Source: Pontibacter deserti (GTDB taxonomy: Bacteria > Bacteroidota > Bacteroidia > Cytophagales > Hymenobacteraceae). From it: 64,000 nucleotides of DNA. The notes below the pieces were generated by a model. It made no database searches and was not told where the DNA came from. It worked only from the letters and a program-made list of their open reading frames with translations. This document shows positions 18,746 through 27,211 of the stretch, piece after piece. The stretch is from NCBI RefSeq assembly GCF_023630255.1, contig NZ_JALPRS010000001.1:1116001-1180000 (forward strand), in the 5' to 3' direction. Both the position numbers and the translations under genes were made by a program. Positions within the stretch are counted from its first letter, which is position 1; each line of letters begins with the position of its first letter.

Positions 18746-18861
18746 TGTTATTTTTATTACGCAAAGATTGCGTGTGGGTAACAGTTACGCTACCATAAGT
18801 AAAGTATAATTCTTATAAACTGCCATCAAAATGTGACGGATTATCCGAAACGAATATAAAA

Positions 18862-18894
18862 TTGTTTAAGGCAGCGGATATTTTTATAATTTTG
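18862..18894 (+). promoter_or_regulatory. Candidate promoter of pdxH
   Basis: TTG at 18862, 22 bases, then TAATTTTG at 18887-18894, matching the TAnnTTTG consensus. It ends 18 bases before the chosen ATG, which argues against the longer reading frame. Confidence 0.6.
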
Positions 18895-18912
18895 AACAAA
18901 CTGACCAAGCCT

Positions 18913-19563
18913 ATGTCTTTGTTACCAAACATTGCTGCTATTCGCAGAAACTACTCCATGCAGTCGCTTACAGAGGCATCTGTTGCCAAAGATCCGATCA
19001 GCCAGTTTAAAATTTGGATGGAAGAAGCCATTGCTGCCGAAACAACCGAGCCTACTGCCATGGTGCTTTCTACGGTAAATGAGGTAGGTAGGCCATCTGC
19101 ACGTGTAGTTTTACTGAAAGAAATTAATGCAGATGGCTTTGTATTCTTTACAAACTATAAAAGTCGTAAGGGGCATGATTTGCAGGAAAATCCGTTTGCA
19201 GCCATTACTTTTTTCTGGGCAGAACTGGAAAGACAAGTACGCGTAGAAGGCCGTATCCGGAAAGTTGATGTTGCCGTTTCAGATGCTTATTTCCAGAGCA
19301 GGCCAAAAGGAAGCCAGATAGGAGCCTGGGCATCGCCACAAAGCCAGATTATTGAGAATCGTGATGTGCTGGAAAAAGCAGATACTATGTTTACACAAAA
19401 ATTTGCTGCAGCGGAAACTATACCAAGGCCGGACCATTGGGGTGGTTATATACTCACTCCTGATTTAGTTGAGTTTTGGCAGGGCCGGCCAAACCGTCTT
19501 CACGACAGAATTGTTTATGAGATGCAGGACCAGAACTGGCATTTAAAACGACTGGCACCTTAA
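18913..19563 (+). CDS. pdxH: Pyridoxamine 5'-phosphate oxidase
   Basis: 216 residues from ATG 18913. The frame is open from TTG 18862, but that includes the promoter. The FMN-binding motifs RVVLLKE and FFTNYKSRKG are present, then WAELERQVRVEGR, SRPKGSQIGAWASPQS and the C-terminal WQGRPNRLHDR. It oxidises pyridoxine or pyridoxamine 5'-phosphate to pyridoxal 5'-phosphate. It precedes DUF1015 and maf on the same strand, 51 bases apart. Confidence 0.96.
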   Translation: MSLLPNIAAIRRNYSMQSLTEASVAKDPISQFKIWMEEAIAAETTEPTAMVLSTVNEVGRPSARVVLLKEINADGFVFFTNYKSRKGHDLQENPFAAITFFWAELERQVRVEGRIRKVDVAVSDAYFQSRPKGSQIGAWASPQSQIIENRDVLEKADTMFTQKFAAAETIPRPDHWGGYILTPDLVEFWQGRPNRLHDRIVYEMQDQNWHLKRLAP

Positions 19564-19614
19564 TTAATCTGGTGTTGTCCATTAACTAAAAGCTATACTA
19601 CCTCACCCAACAAA

Positions 19615-20913
19615 ATGGCAGAGATATTACCCTTAAAAGCCTGGCGCTACAATCACTCCATCGATCACAGAATTGAAGATCTGACATCTCCCCTATTCGA
19701 TGTTGTATCTGCAAAGCAACGGGAAGCACTTTACCAGAATGCTTATAATAGTATTCATTTATCAGTGCCTCGCGGCGATCAGCCTGCCGAAGCAGCAGCC
19801 GAACTGCTACAGCAATGGAAGGAAAAAGGTGTACTTGAGCAGGACCCGTTGCCTGGTATTTATGTTTATTACCAATATTTTAAACTATCGGGTAGCGACA
19901 AAGAATATTGCCGCAAAGGTTTTATCTGTCATATAAAGGCGTATGACTGGAACGAGCTCGTTTTGCTTCGTCATGAAAATACTATTCCGAGTGCCGTAAA
20001 CGATCGTATTGATCTGCTGGCAAAAACGGAGTTAAACAGCAGTGCCACCCATGGCTTGTATACCGATCCTGAATTTATATTGGAGAAGTATATGGATGAA
20101 AGTATAAAGTCGCCAATCTACGAAACAGAAGATTACCAGGGGGTGCGCGATGTGCTGGCTATCATACACGACCACGATGTGATACAGCTTTTTATGGATG
20201 TGCTCAGCGAGAAGCAGGTGTTACTGGCAGACGGACACCACCGTTACGAAGGTTCGCTGGAATACCGAAAACGTATGATGGCTCAGAACCCAGCACATAC
20301 CGGCTACGAAGCTTACAACTATCACCTGATGTACCTGACCAATACCGAAGCGGATGATTTACGCATTTTACCTACGCATCGGGTGCTGGAACATATACAC
20401 ATGTCGGATGAAGAGTTCCTGGACCGATTAAGTGAATATTTTATAGTTACTCCAAAAGAAGATCCCTTTGAGTTGAATGAAGTAATTGTTGGAAAGAAGT
20501 GGGCTTTTGGTTTATACTTGTCAGGCAATGCTTTTAAAATTCGACTGAAGCCTGAAGTGCATGAATTGATTAACTGGAATTTCCCGGCAGAAGTTAAAGA
20601 CCTGGACCTGACAGTAATGCATTACTTTATTTTTGAGCGGATACTTGGTGTTTACAGGGAGGAGCAGCGGAACATGCAGGGCCTTAGTTACGAGCGTAAC
20701 TTTACAGCTTGCATCAGCAAAGTAGATAGTGGTGCGGCACGTCTTGCGCTGATCACAAACGATGTATCGATGGAGCAGGTAAAACGCGTATGCTATAGTG
20801 GCGCCATCATGCCTCAGAAATCAACGTTCTTCTATCCAAAGGTTATCTGCGGATTTTTATTTAGCTCGATTAAAGAAGATGAATTTATTACGGCCCCTGC
20901 TGCTTGCCTCTAA
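19615..20913 (+). CDS. DUF1015 family protein
   Basis: 432 residues. Family marks are PLKAWRYN near the start, DVVSAKQRE, and the highly conserved LLADGHHRYEGSLEYR in the middle. DUF1015 proteins are predicted metal-binding or kinase-like and often lie near serine or NAD metabolism genes; the function is unproven. The gene overlaps maf by 35 bases, indicating translational coupling. Confidence 0.92.
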   Translation: MAEILPLKAWRYNHSIDHRIEDLTSPLFDVVSAKQREALYQNAYNSIHLSVPRGDQPAEAAAELLQQWKEKGVLEQDPLPGIYVYYQYFKLSGSDKEYCRKGFICHIKAYDWNELVLLRHENTIPSAVNDRIDLLAKTELNSSATHGLYTDPEFILEKYMDESIKSPIYETEDYQGVRDVLAIIHDHDVIQLFMDVLSEKQVLLADGHHRYEGSLEYRKRMMAQNPAHTGYEAYNYHLMYLTNTEADDLRILPTHRVLEHIHMSDEEFLDRLSEYFIVTPKEDPFELNEVIVGKKWAFGLYLSGNAFKIRLKPEVHELINWNFPAEVKDLDLTVMHYFIFERILGVYREEQRNMQGLSYERNFTACISKVDSGAARLALITNDVSMEQVKRVCYSGAIMPQKSTFFYPKVICGFLFSSIKEDEFITAPAACL

Positions 20914-21463
20914 CTCTCCACGACGCAAAGAACTGCTTGCCGGATTAGGTCTTACGTTTGATGTGAAAGTAAAGGAAGTTGAAGAAGATTTCCCGGACCA
21001 CCTGCTGCGTGAAGATATTGCTACTTATTTGGCCTCTCATAAAGCAGATCAATATGTTGAGGATATACAGAACCACATTCTGATAACAGCTGATACTATT
21101 GTTTGCTTAGGCGATAAAGTGCTGAACAAACCTGCTGATTATACTGAAGCTTTTTCTATGCTTCGCTCCCTTTCCGGTACTTGCCACGAGGTAATTACCG
21201 GCGTTTGTATTCTTACAAAAGAGAATAAAACGGTGTTCAGCGATACGACCAAAGTATACTTTAAAACCCTCACCGACCAAGAGATCGATTACTACATCAC
21301 CAACTACAAACCTTTTGATAAAGCTGGCGCTTACGGTATTCAGGAGTGGATAGGTATGATAGGTATAGAACGCATAGAAGGTTCTTATTTTAATGTGGTT
21401 GGCTTACCGGTGCAGGAGCTTTACCAACGACTTGTAGAACTTGGCTATCTAATTGTTGATTGA
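20879..21463 (+). CDS. maf: Maf-type nucleoside triphosphate pyrophosphatase
   Basis: 194 residues from ATG 20879; a longer frame begins at 20798 but lies wholly in DUF1015. LLASNSPRRKELL is the diagnostic N-terminal motif, with ITADTIVCLGDKVLNKP and DKAGAYGIQEW. It hydrolyses dTTP/UTP or modified nucleotides to monophosphates, preventing their misincorporation. The start overlaps the upstream gene by 35 bases. Confidence 0.95.
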   Translation: MNLLRPLLLASNSPRRKELLAGLGLTFDVKVKEVEEDFPDHLLREDIATYLASHKADQYVEDIQNHILITADTIVCLGDKVLNKPADYTEAFSMLRSLSGTCHEVITGVCILTKENKTVFSDTTKVYFKTLTDQEIDYYITNYKPFDKAGAYGIQEWIGMIGIERIEGSYFNVVGLPVQELYQRLVELGYLIVD

Positions 21464-21599
21464 TAGTTGCTGATTGTTTATTCTCTTCTATAGTTTATTG
21501 AATTCAACGGTTTATACTTATCGCTTCTATTTAGCTACCTTTGCAAAAAATATACTTGCTGAGATTATTTAAAACAATCAGCAATAAACAACCAGCAAT
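21451..21599. repeat. Inverted AT-rich word repeat, maf to rlmI
   Basis: The left arm at 21451-21479 and the right arm at 21572-21599 are imperfect inverted copies; the common core is AACAATCAGCAA and its complement. Each arm is itself made of iterated short words. The left arm overlaps the maf stop codon and the right ends at the start of the methyltransferase gene. Confidence 0.6.
21536..21543 (+). promoter_or_regulatory. -7 element of the RlmI-type methyltransferase gene
   Basis: TACCTTTG, a perfect TAnnTTTG match, 59 bases before the start codon. No convincing -33 element is seen. Confidence 0.55.
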
Positions 21600-21602
21600 T
21601 AC

Positions 21603-22787
21603 ATGTCTTTTATAAAATTATACTTAGCCCCAGGCAAAGAAAATTCTCTTAAGCGTTTACATCCCTGGGTATTTTCAGGTGCAATTCGCAAAGCAGACGG
21701 CGAGCCCGAAGAAGGTGAAATAGTGGAAGTATATTCCAGCAAGCGCGAGTTCTTAGGCATGGGCCATTATGCCCTTGGGTCTATTGCTGTGCGTATCTTT
21801 TCTTTTGAGCAGGTTGAGCCGGATTATACTTTCTGGAAAGGCAAAGTGCAGCAGGCTTATGATTACCGCAACCGTCTTGGCCTGATCGATAATCCTGATA
21901 CAGATGTATACCGACTGATATACGCTGAAGGCGATGGCGTACCGGGGCTTATAGTTGATATGTACAAAGATACGGCTGTAGTGCAGACGCACTCACTGGG
22001 TATGTACAATGTGCGTGAGTTTGTTACCAAAGCACTACAGGAAATCTATGGTTCAAAGCTGCGTGCCGTGTATGATAAAAGTGCAGAATCGTTGCCACAA
22101 AAGTCGGTTACCAATGCAGTTAATGGTTACCTTTTCGGTGAATCAGAAGGCGGTGTAGTAGTTACGGAGAACGGCAACAAGTTCTTTATTGACTGGGAAA
22201 GCGGGCAAAAAACCGGTTTCTTTATTGACCAGCGTGAAAACCGTGATCTGCTGGCTCGCTATGTAAAAGACAAGTCTGTGTTGAACACGTTCTGCTATAC
22301 TGGTGGCTTTTCCGTTTATGCTTTAAATGCTGGGGCTAAAGAAGTACATTCTGTAGATGTTTCTAAAAAAGCAATTGAGCTGACAATTAAGAACGGAGAC
22401 ATGAGCCAGGCACCAGAACGCCATGAAGCTTATGCTGTAGATACGTTTGAATTCCTGAAAGGCAAGGAAGACCTATATGATGTGATCGTACTGGATCCCC
22501 CTGCTTTTGCCAAAAGCCAGAAAGTTCGCCACAATGCCTTGATGGGTTACAAACGCCTGAACGCCGAAGCAATGAAAAAGATAAAGCCGGGCGGTATTCT
22601 TTTCACGTTCTCCTGCTCGCAGGTGGTAGATAAATACCTTTTCGACAGCACCGTAATGGCAGCTGCTATTGAAGCTGGCCGTAACATAAAAGTGATGCAC
22701 CACCTCTCCCAGCCTGCCGATCACCCGATCAGTATTTTTCACCCGGAAGGTGAGTATTTAAAGGGTTTAGTGCTGTTTGTAGAATAA
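21603..22787 (+). CDS. RlmI-type 23S rRNA cytosine-C5 methyltransferase
   Basis: 394 residues. An N-terminal PUA domain (LHPWVFSGAI) is followed by a Rossmann-type SAM domain with NTFCYTGGFSVYAL (SAM site), then VLDPPAFAKS and FSCSQ. The arrangement PUA plus DPPAF identifies the COG1092 RlmI/RlmK group, which methylates a cytosine in 23S rRNA. The precise target is not shown by sequence. It ends just before an unusually long perfect hairpin. Confidence 0.93.
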   Translation: MSFIKLYLAPGKENSLKRLHPWVFSGAIRKADGEPEEGEIVEVYSSKREFLGMGHYALGSIAVRIFSFEQVEPDYTFWKGKVQQAYDYRNRLGLIDNPDTDVYRLIYAEGDGVPGLIVDMYKDTAVVQTHSLGMYNVREFVTKALQEIYGSKLRAVYDKSAESLPQKSVTNAVNGYLFGESEGGVVVTENGNKFFIDWESGQKTGFFIDQRENRDLLARYVKDKSVLNTFCYTGGFSVYALNAGAKEVHSVDVSKKAIELTIKNGDMSQAPERHEAYAVDTFEFLKGKEDLYDVIVLDPPAFAKSQKVRHNALMGYKRLNAEAMKKIKPGGILFTFSCSQVVDKYLFDSTVMAAAIEAGRNIKVMHHLSQPADHPISIFHPEGEYLKGLVLFVE

Positions 22788-22812
22788 CATTTATAGTTAC
22801 AAAGTTAACTGG

Positions 22813-22869
22813 AAACATAAAGTAAAAGCCGGAGCAAGTATAAACTGCTCCGGCTTTTACTTTATGTTT
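22813..22869 (+). terminator. 24-bp perfect hairpin after the RlmI-type gene
   Basis: Arms 22813-22836 and 22846-22869 are perfectly complementary over 24 bases around a nine-base loop. The G+C-rich middle (GCCGGAGC) plus outer A/T runs give a bidirectional terminator shape. It lies 25 bases after the stop codon and directly beside the REP-like element. Confidence 0.85.
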
Positions 22870-22876
22870 CTTTAAA

Positions 22877-22950
22877 TGTCATTTCGAACAAAGTGAGAAA
22901 TCTATTTGAACTAAAATTTGATTTAGCTCTCTCCTTTCGTCGAGATAACA
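22877..22950. repeat. REP-like palindromic element, copy A
   Basis: A 74-base imperfect inverted repeat that begins TGTCATTTCGA, has GAGAAATCT, and ends in CTCTCCTTTCGTCGAGATAACA. It matches copy B at 33084-33156 in length and layout. It lies in the gap between the 3' ends of the RlmI-type gene and rsmF. Confidence 0.75.
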
Positions 22951-22961
22951 AAAGTGTTCTG

Positions 22962-24356
22962 TTACTCCAATACTGATTTTTCCGGTAGCTCAGCTGGTAG
23001 ATCCATCCTGATGCGCCATTCTTTTGGGTAGTAGTTATTAATGCGGTTACCAATTTGCTTAGCCCAACCTAGCGGGTAGCCATTATACTGCAGCAGTACC
23101 CAGTCTGTACCGTTTGTACCTAAGTTGATATCTTCTTTTCTTAAGTATCGGATAGCCTGCTCCAGATTCAAATCAAAAGTACCAAATTCGTTTTTGTTAA
23201 GGTGCTGCGATAAGGCGAGCGGCTGGAGGGGTTTAACTTTCTTACCGGCTACTTCTGCTATCTGTGTGCCACCATATATCACGTATAATTTCTGGTATAC
23301 TTCGTCGGCAGCTTCGAACAGGTTTTCAGGCAAAGTAAAGATCATCTCGTTGTGCTGCACCCACGCAAAGTCTTTGGAAGTTACAAGCCAATCCTGCACC
23401 AAAGCCTTTTCTTTTTTGCCTGCTTCTGTTAGTTTATACTTCTTCTTTTTACCGGAAGTATAACGCTCCTCCGGTTCACCGCGCTTACGCATCACGGCCA
23501 GAAAAAAGCCTTCGCCCTGCACGGCATGCGGGTAAAAACGGTAGCCTTCTACACCTTTTAATTCAGACCGCACAATCCCCCAACTGGCATCAAGATCAAT
23601 CTTTATACTTTCAGCATTTTGCTGCGTTGCCAGCCAGGCCATGTTTTCTTCATTCTCGGCTTCGTTCCAGGTACAGGTACTGTAAATCAGAATTCCACCA
23701 GGCTTCAATGCTCCCCAAACATCAGTTAAAATACGTTGTTGGCGCCGGGCACAAAGTATAACATTATCTTCCGACCACTCTTCCACTGCCTGCGGATCTT
23801 TCCGGAACATTCCTTCTCCGCTGCACGGAGCATCAATTACCATCACATCAAAAAATTCCGGCAATCTACCAAAGTCCCGAGGGTCGTTGCTGGTTACAAG
23901 CACATTACCGGAACCCCACTTGGCAATGTTTTCGGCAAGTATAGTGGCGCGGCTTTTTATCACTTCATTGGACACAAGCAAACTGTCTTTAGAGATCAGG
24001 CTGGCCAGGTGTGTTGATTTTCCGCCAGGGGCACCACACAAATCCAGTACATGAAGCGATTGAGACAGGTCTGTAGTTTGTTTCAGTGCCTGCTCCAGGA
24101 ACATTGAGCTGGCCTCCTGCACATAATAAGCTCCGGCATGCAACAGTGGGTCTAAGGTAAAAGAAGGCCGTTCAGAAAAGTAATAACCGGTTTCGGACCA
24201 AGGTACCCGGGAAAGATTTACAGCAGAAGTATATTTCTGTTTATTTAACCGGATACTGACTGGCGGCGTTTGCTGCAGTGCCTGCTGAAATTCAGGAAAG
24301 TCAGCGCCTAATAGCCGCTGCATGCGTTTTTCAAAAGTTTCCGGGAGTTGTGCCAT
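22962..24356 (-). CDS. RsmF-type rRNA cytosine-C5 methyltransferase (NOL1/NOP2/Sun)
   Basis: 464 residues. SAM-binding motif VLDLCGAPGGKSTHLAS, catalytic motif DAPCSGEGMFRK and the second Cys motif YSTCTWNEAENE are all present. A C-terminal domain of about 160 residues (residues 300-464) matches the RsmF/YebU extension. It methylates a 16S rRNA cytosine. Its start is separated from mutT by a long GC-rich palindrome. Confidence 0.93.
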   Translation of the reverse strand: MAQLPETFEKRMQRLLGADFPEFQQALQQTPPVSIRLNKQKYTSAVNLSRVPWSETGYYFSERPSFTLDPLLHAGAYYVQEASSMFLEQALKQTTDLSQSLHVLDLCGAPGGKSTHLASLISKDSLLVSNEVIKSRATILAENIAKWGSGNVLVTSNDPRDFGRLPEFFDVMVIDAPCSGEGMFRKDPQAVEEWSEDNVILCARRQQRILTDVWGALKPGGILIYSTCTWNEAENEENMAWLATQQNAESIKIDLDASWGIVRSELKGVEGYRFYPHAVQGEGFFLAVMRKRGEPEERYTSGKKKKYKLTEAGKKEKALVQDWLVTSKDFAWVQHNEMIFTLPENLFEAADEVYQKLYVIYGGTQIAEVAGKKVKPLQPLALSQHLNKNEFGTFDLNLEQAIRYLRKEDINLGTNGTDWVLLQYNGYPLGWAKQIGNRINNYYPKEWRIRMDLPAELPEKSVLE

Positions 24357-24413
24357 GCCGTAAAGATACGGCTAAATCAGGGAAGTTGCTTATAAGAACA
24401 GTTTCTGTGTTTA

Positions 24414-24488
24414 ACCCACCCCTGCCCCTCCCTAGAGGGGATGTTTCCACTGAACCCAATTCCCCTCCTGGGAGGGTTAGGGGTGGGT
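24414..24488. repeat. GC-rich nested palindrome between rsmF and mutT
   Basis: Outer arms at 24414-24432 and 24470-24488 match in 17 of 19 positions (ACCCACCCCTnnCCCTCCC). Inner arms GAGGGGA and TCCCCTC continue the stem. The result is a single extended hairpin of about 75 bases with a 17- to 20-base loop, in a region that is otherwise AT-rich. Confidence 0.8.
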
Positions 24489-24497
24489 ATAGGTATA

Positions 24498-24890
24498 CTA
24501 TAGTTCCTGCTTCAGCCGAATATATTCTTCAACTATAGGTATGTCGGCGGGGCACCAGGTATAATCTAGCAGTGCATCTATACTTACCCAACTATAAGCC
24601 ATATGCTCGGCAAGTATAATTTCTCCGGATTGTAGCGCGCAGGTATACGGTATCAGTTCTATAGTTTTAAAGCCATAGGTATGAGTTACCGGCGTCAGGC
24701 GTTGTTGCGGAAGTATAAGCAGGTTCAGCTCTTCCTGTATCTCCCGTACCAAAGCACCGGTTTCTGACTCACCGGCATCTATTTTACCTCCCGGAAACTC
24801 CCACAACAGTGGCTGAGCCATCTGACTGCTGCGCTGTGTTATCAGCACTTTGTTGTCTTGTTCTATGATGGCGCAAACAACCTGTAACAT
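24498..24890 (-). CDS. mutT: MutT-like NUDIX hydrolase
   Basis: 130 residues from ATG 24890. The NUDIX box reads GGKIDAGESETGALVREIQE followed by EL; the final Gly of the consensus is replaced by Asn. WEFPGGKI and the short length fit 8-oxo-dGTP diphosphatase, which cleans the nucleotide pool. A longer frame starts at 24938 but overlaps the next gene by 26 bases, and the family start is the Met in MLQVVCAII. Confidence 0.9.
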   Translation of the reverse strand: MLQVVCAIIEQDNKVLITQRSSQMAQPLLWEFPGGKIDAGESETGALVREIQEELNLLILPQQRLTPVTHTYGFKTIELIPYTCALQSGEIILAEHMAYSWVSIDALLDYTWCPADIPIVEEYIRLKQEL

Positions 24891-24912
24891 GAGAGTTTCC
24901 GGAGATAATAAT

Positions 24913-25530
24913 CTATTTACGGCGAGGGAATACGCCACTGATAGTTATACCAAAGGAATTAGCCGAGTAGATAGTGTTTTCTTTGTCTGTATAGTTCATG
25001 ATGGTATAAGAAATACCAATTCCGCTATAGGCAACTTCGAAAATAGCGCCGGTGCTTGCATCAAACGTAGCGTTCTCGCCCAATCCATCTGTATTTAATT
25101 TCACAGCCTGATGCTTTACTATACCTGCTCCTAATCTCAGTTTCTCCATAGCCATCCAGTTTGCAGTAAATTGAAGTGGCACACGCGTTAAACGGATATG
25201 GGCATTGTCGGCTGCGGTAGTTACATACTTATAGCCAACAGTAGCCCGTAAACGCAGTTGCTCCAGTTTCCTGAACTGAAACTCGGCCCCTACTGCTACT
25301 GATACGCCCTGCCCAGCGTTAATAGACTGATCATCACCATTGGTAAAAATTACTTTGCCTACCTCATCGCCGCCAAACTCAAAAGCACCGCCTATTAGTA
25401 AGCGTACAGGCTTATAGTTTGAATAATCTTCTACAGTAGGTGGTGCAACCAGCGTAGAATCGGAAACCTGAGCATTGGACTGGTAATAGCTACCAAGTCC
25501 TAAAAGACCAAGAAGTAAAAATTTTTTCAT
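24913..25530 (-). CDS. Small secreted beta-barrel-like protein
   Basis: 205 residues, signal peptide ending in SNAQ. The body alternates hydrophobic and polar residues (for example VRLLIGGAFEFGG, LRLRATVGYKYV, FEVAYSGIGISYTIM) as in small outer-membrane barrels, and the end ITISGVFPRRK is barrel-like. I cannot name a family. It lies 22 bases upstream of mutT on the same strand. Confidence 0.8.
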   Translation of the reverse strand: MKKFLLLGLLGLGSYYQSNAQVSDSTLVAPPTVEDYSNYKPVRLLIGGAFEFGGDEVGKVIFTNGDDQSINAGQGVSVAVGAEFQFRKLEQLRLRATVGYKYVTTAADNAHIRLTRVPLQFTANWMAMEKLRLGAGIVKHQAVKLNTDGLGENATFDASTGAIFEVAYSGIGISYTIMNYTDKENTIYSANSFGITISGVFPRRK

Positions 25531-25640
25531 ATAAAGATTGTAAGTTGTAGCTAAAAAGTACCGTAAAATTAGAGAATATTTTAATTCCAGATATATAGTA
25601 AATAAGAAATATAAAGTAGTTATAACAATGGATACAGGTA

Positions 25641-25675
25641 AAAAATAAAAGCACCTACCGAGTATGTAGATGCTT
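25641..25675 (-). terminator. Terminator downstream of the VOC gene
   Basis: On the minus strand an 11-bp stem (AAAGCATCTAC/GTAGGTGCTTT, one wobble) is followed by an A/T-rich T tract. It lies about 100 bases beyond the VOC stop codon. Confidence 0.65.
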
Positions 25676-25774
25676 TAAATTTTAAGATCCTGCTGTTTTT
25701 GTTGGCTGGTCGGCTTTTAGTTAGAAGCAATTATAATATACAATTTTGAACGTATATTTTTAGTTTTTGACAGC

Positions 25775-26215
25775 TTAGTTCAGCTTACTGTCAATGGGCT
25801 CCCATAGTTCAATCTTGTTACCTTCAGTGTCCATAATATGGATAAATTTTCCATAGTCGAAGGTCGAAATACTGTCAAGTATAGTTACTCCGTTTTCTTT
25901 GAGTTTCTCTACAAGGCCTTCAATATTCTGAACACGGTAGTTAATCATGAATTCCTTTTTTGAAGGCGCAAAATATTCACTTCCTTTTTTGAAAGGACTC
26001 CATTGTAGATAATTTATCTCGTCAGGACTGTCAGTGTTGCGTGATTCAAAAGTTGCTCCCCATTCATTTACCTCAAGACCTAAATTTTGGGCATACCATT
26101 CTTTTGTTTCCTGCGGATTGTCAGAGAAAAAGAAAATCCCTCCAATTCCGGTTACCTTAGGGGTTGTGTCGTTAGTTGAAGCTGTGCCTTGGTTCTGATT
26201 TATCTTCTCTTCCAT
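25775..26215 (-). CDS. VOC/glyoxalase superfamily protein
   Basis: 146 residues. GIGGIFFFSDNP, KEWYAQNLGLEV and, at the end, FIHIMDTEGNKIELWEP are the paired VOC-module motifs (metal ligands Glu/His). It resembles bleomycin-resistance/dioxygenase proteins; the substrate is unknown. The Asn/Gln/Thr-rich N-terminus of about 20 residues is extra. Confidence 0.87.
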   Translation of the reverse strand: MEEKINQNQGTASTNDTTPKVTGIGGIFFFSDNPQETKEWYAQNLGLEVNEWGATFESRNTDSPDEINYLQWSPFKKGSEYFAPSKKEFMINYRVQNIEGLVEKLKENGVTILDSISTFDYGKFIHIMDTEGNKIELWEPIDSKLN

Positions 26216-26323
26216 TTTTATATGTCGGGTTACAAATTATAAGAACTGGTAAAATTGAAGTGTCCTAAAAGTAATAATCAATTCGACTTTCTATTTTTTA
26301 GGTTGTGTTATCTTTAAGCAGAT

Positions 26324-26390
26324 GAATAACGGCTTGTGTAAAAGGCGAACGAGGCGTAGCCGAAGTATGACTTGTATACCTTGTTGGCAT
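26324..26390. repeat. attC-like or other palindromic element ahead of the VOC gene
   Basis: Between the VOC gene and DUF2625 a 67-base segment carries GAATAACGGCTTGTG near one end and ACTTGTATACCTTGTTGGC near the other, with a central GGCGTAGCC. Read on the minus strand, GCCAACAAGG ... ACACAAGCCGTTATTC resembles the layout of integron attC sites, but the R-site cores do not fully match RYYYAAC/GTTRRRY. Uncertain. Confidence 0.35.
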
Positions 26391-26401
26391 GTGCCTTTTT
26401 A

Positions 26402-27133
26402 TTACTTCTGTTCCATGTATAGATTCCAAAGCTCTTGCATAGGCACAGCTCTTCTACTTACCTTATTCAAATCCTTACCTTCTGCTGTCCAGAGAAAAGG
26501 GAAACAATGGATGCCTTTCTTACCATCAACTTTTTTTACTTCTTCTCTCCAGTTTTCCCACCTGAGCCCTTTATAAAATTCGTTGATGTCACCTGCAAAA
26601 CAAAAAGATAAAAAATCAGAGTAACCTATTCCTAATGACTCCCACTCCAGATTGTCAGGCGAAAAGTAGAATACCTTACCTATCTCTTCCTGCCTGAATG
26701 CTCCCGCGTTGATGGCGAAGAAACCACCAAGCACATCATCAGCTATCAAAAGAAAAGAGGGCTGTTCTCTATCATTTGTAAAAGACTTCCCCCTGTTCCA
26801 CTCCATGATGCTCCTGTCAAGCTTCTCAGAACCTGAGCCTAAGATGCGTATCCAACCATCATCAACCAGTATTCCGCCAGATTCATAAACGATTGCTCCC
26901 ATCGGTGAGCGGGTAGTAACCTGCAACTGTAACAGAGCGTTCTCCGCCTTCTGCTGTTGTTTAGGCAGAACTTCTACTTTGTTACTCGCTTCTTTTAACC
27001 AGTCCTGCACTAAAGCCCATCCTGAGTCTTCTTTGTCTAGAAGTTCTGATAAAGGGCGAGAACTACCGCTCTGTGCATTAGCCATAGTTAAAGAAGATAA
27101 AAGCAGAAATGTGGATACAACTATCTTTTTCAA
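26402..27133 (-). CDS. DUF2625 family secreted protein
   Basis: 243 residues with a signal peptide ending in ANAQS. The mature part has the DUF2625 pattern: GGILVDDGWIRILGSG, LLIADDVLGGFFAINAGAF, VFYFSPDNLEWE and GIHCFPFLWTAEG. The family function is unknown. It is not clearly linked to the VOC gene downstream; an odd palindromic element separates them. Confidence 0.87.
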   Translation of the reverse strand: MKKIVVSTFLLLSSLTMANAQSGSSRPLSELLDKEDSGWALVQDWLKEASNKVEVLPKQQQKAENALLQLQVTTRSPMGAIVYESGGILVDDGWIRILGSGSEKLDRSIMEWNRGKSFTNDREQPSFLLIADDVLGGFFAINAGAFRQEEIGKVFYFSPDNLEWESLGIGYSDFLSFCFAGDINEFYKGLRWENWREEVKKVDGKKGIHCFPFLWTAEGKDLNKVSRRAVPMQELWNLYMEQK

Positions 27134-27211
27134 TTTATGATTTAGGTTAATGCCAACTAGTAGATAAACGAAAACATACGCTTATCTGTACTATAGACGT
27201 AATAGAATACC

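Noticed and set aside
22862..23053. Short frame over REP-like copy A
   Set aside because: It overlaps rsmF and repeated DNA and has no family resemblance.
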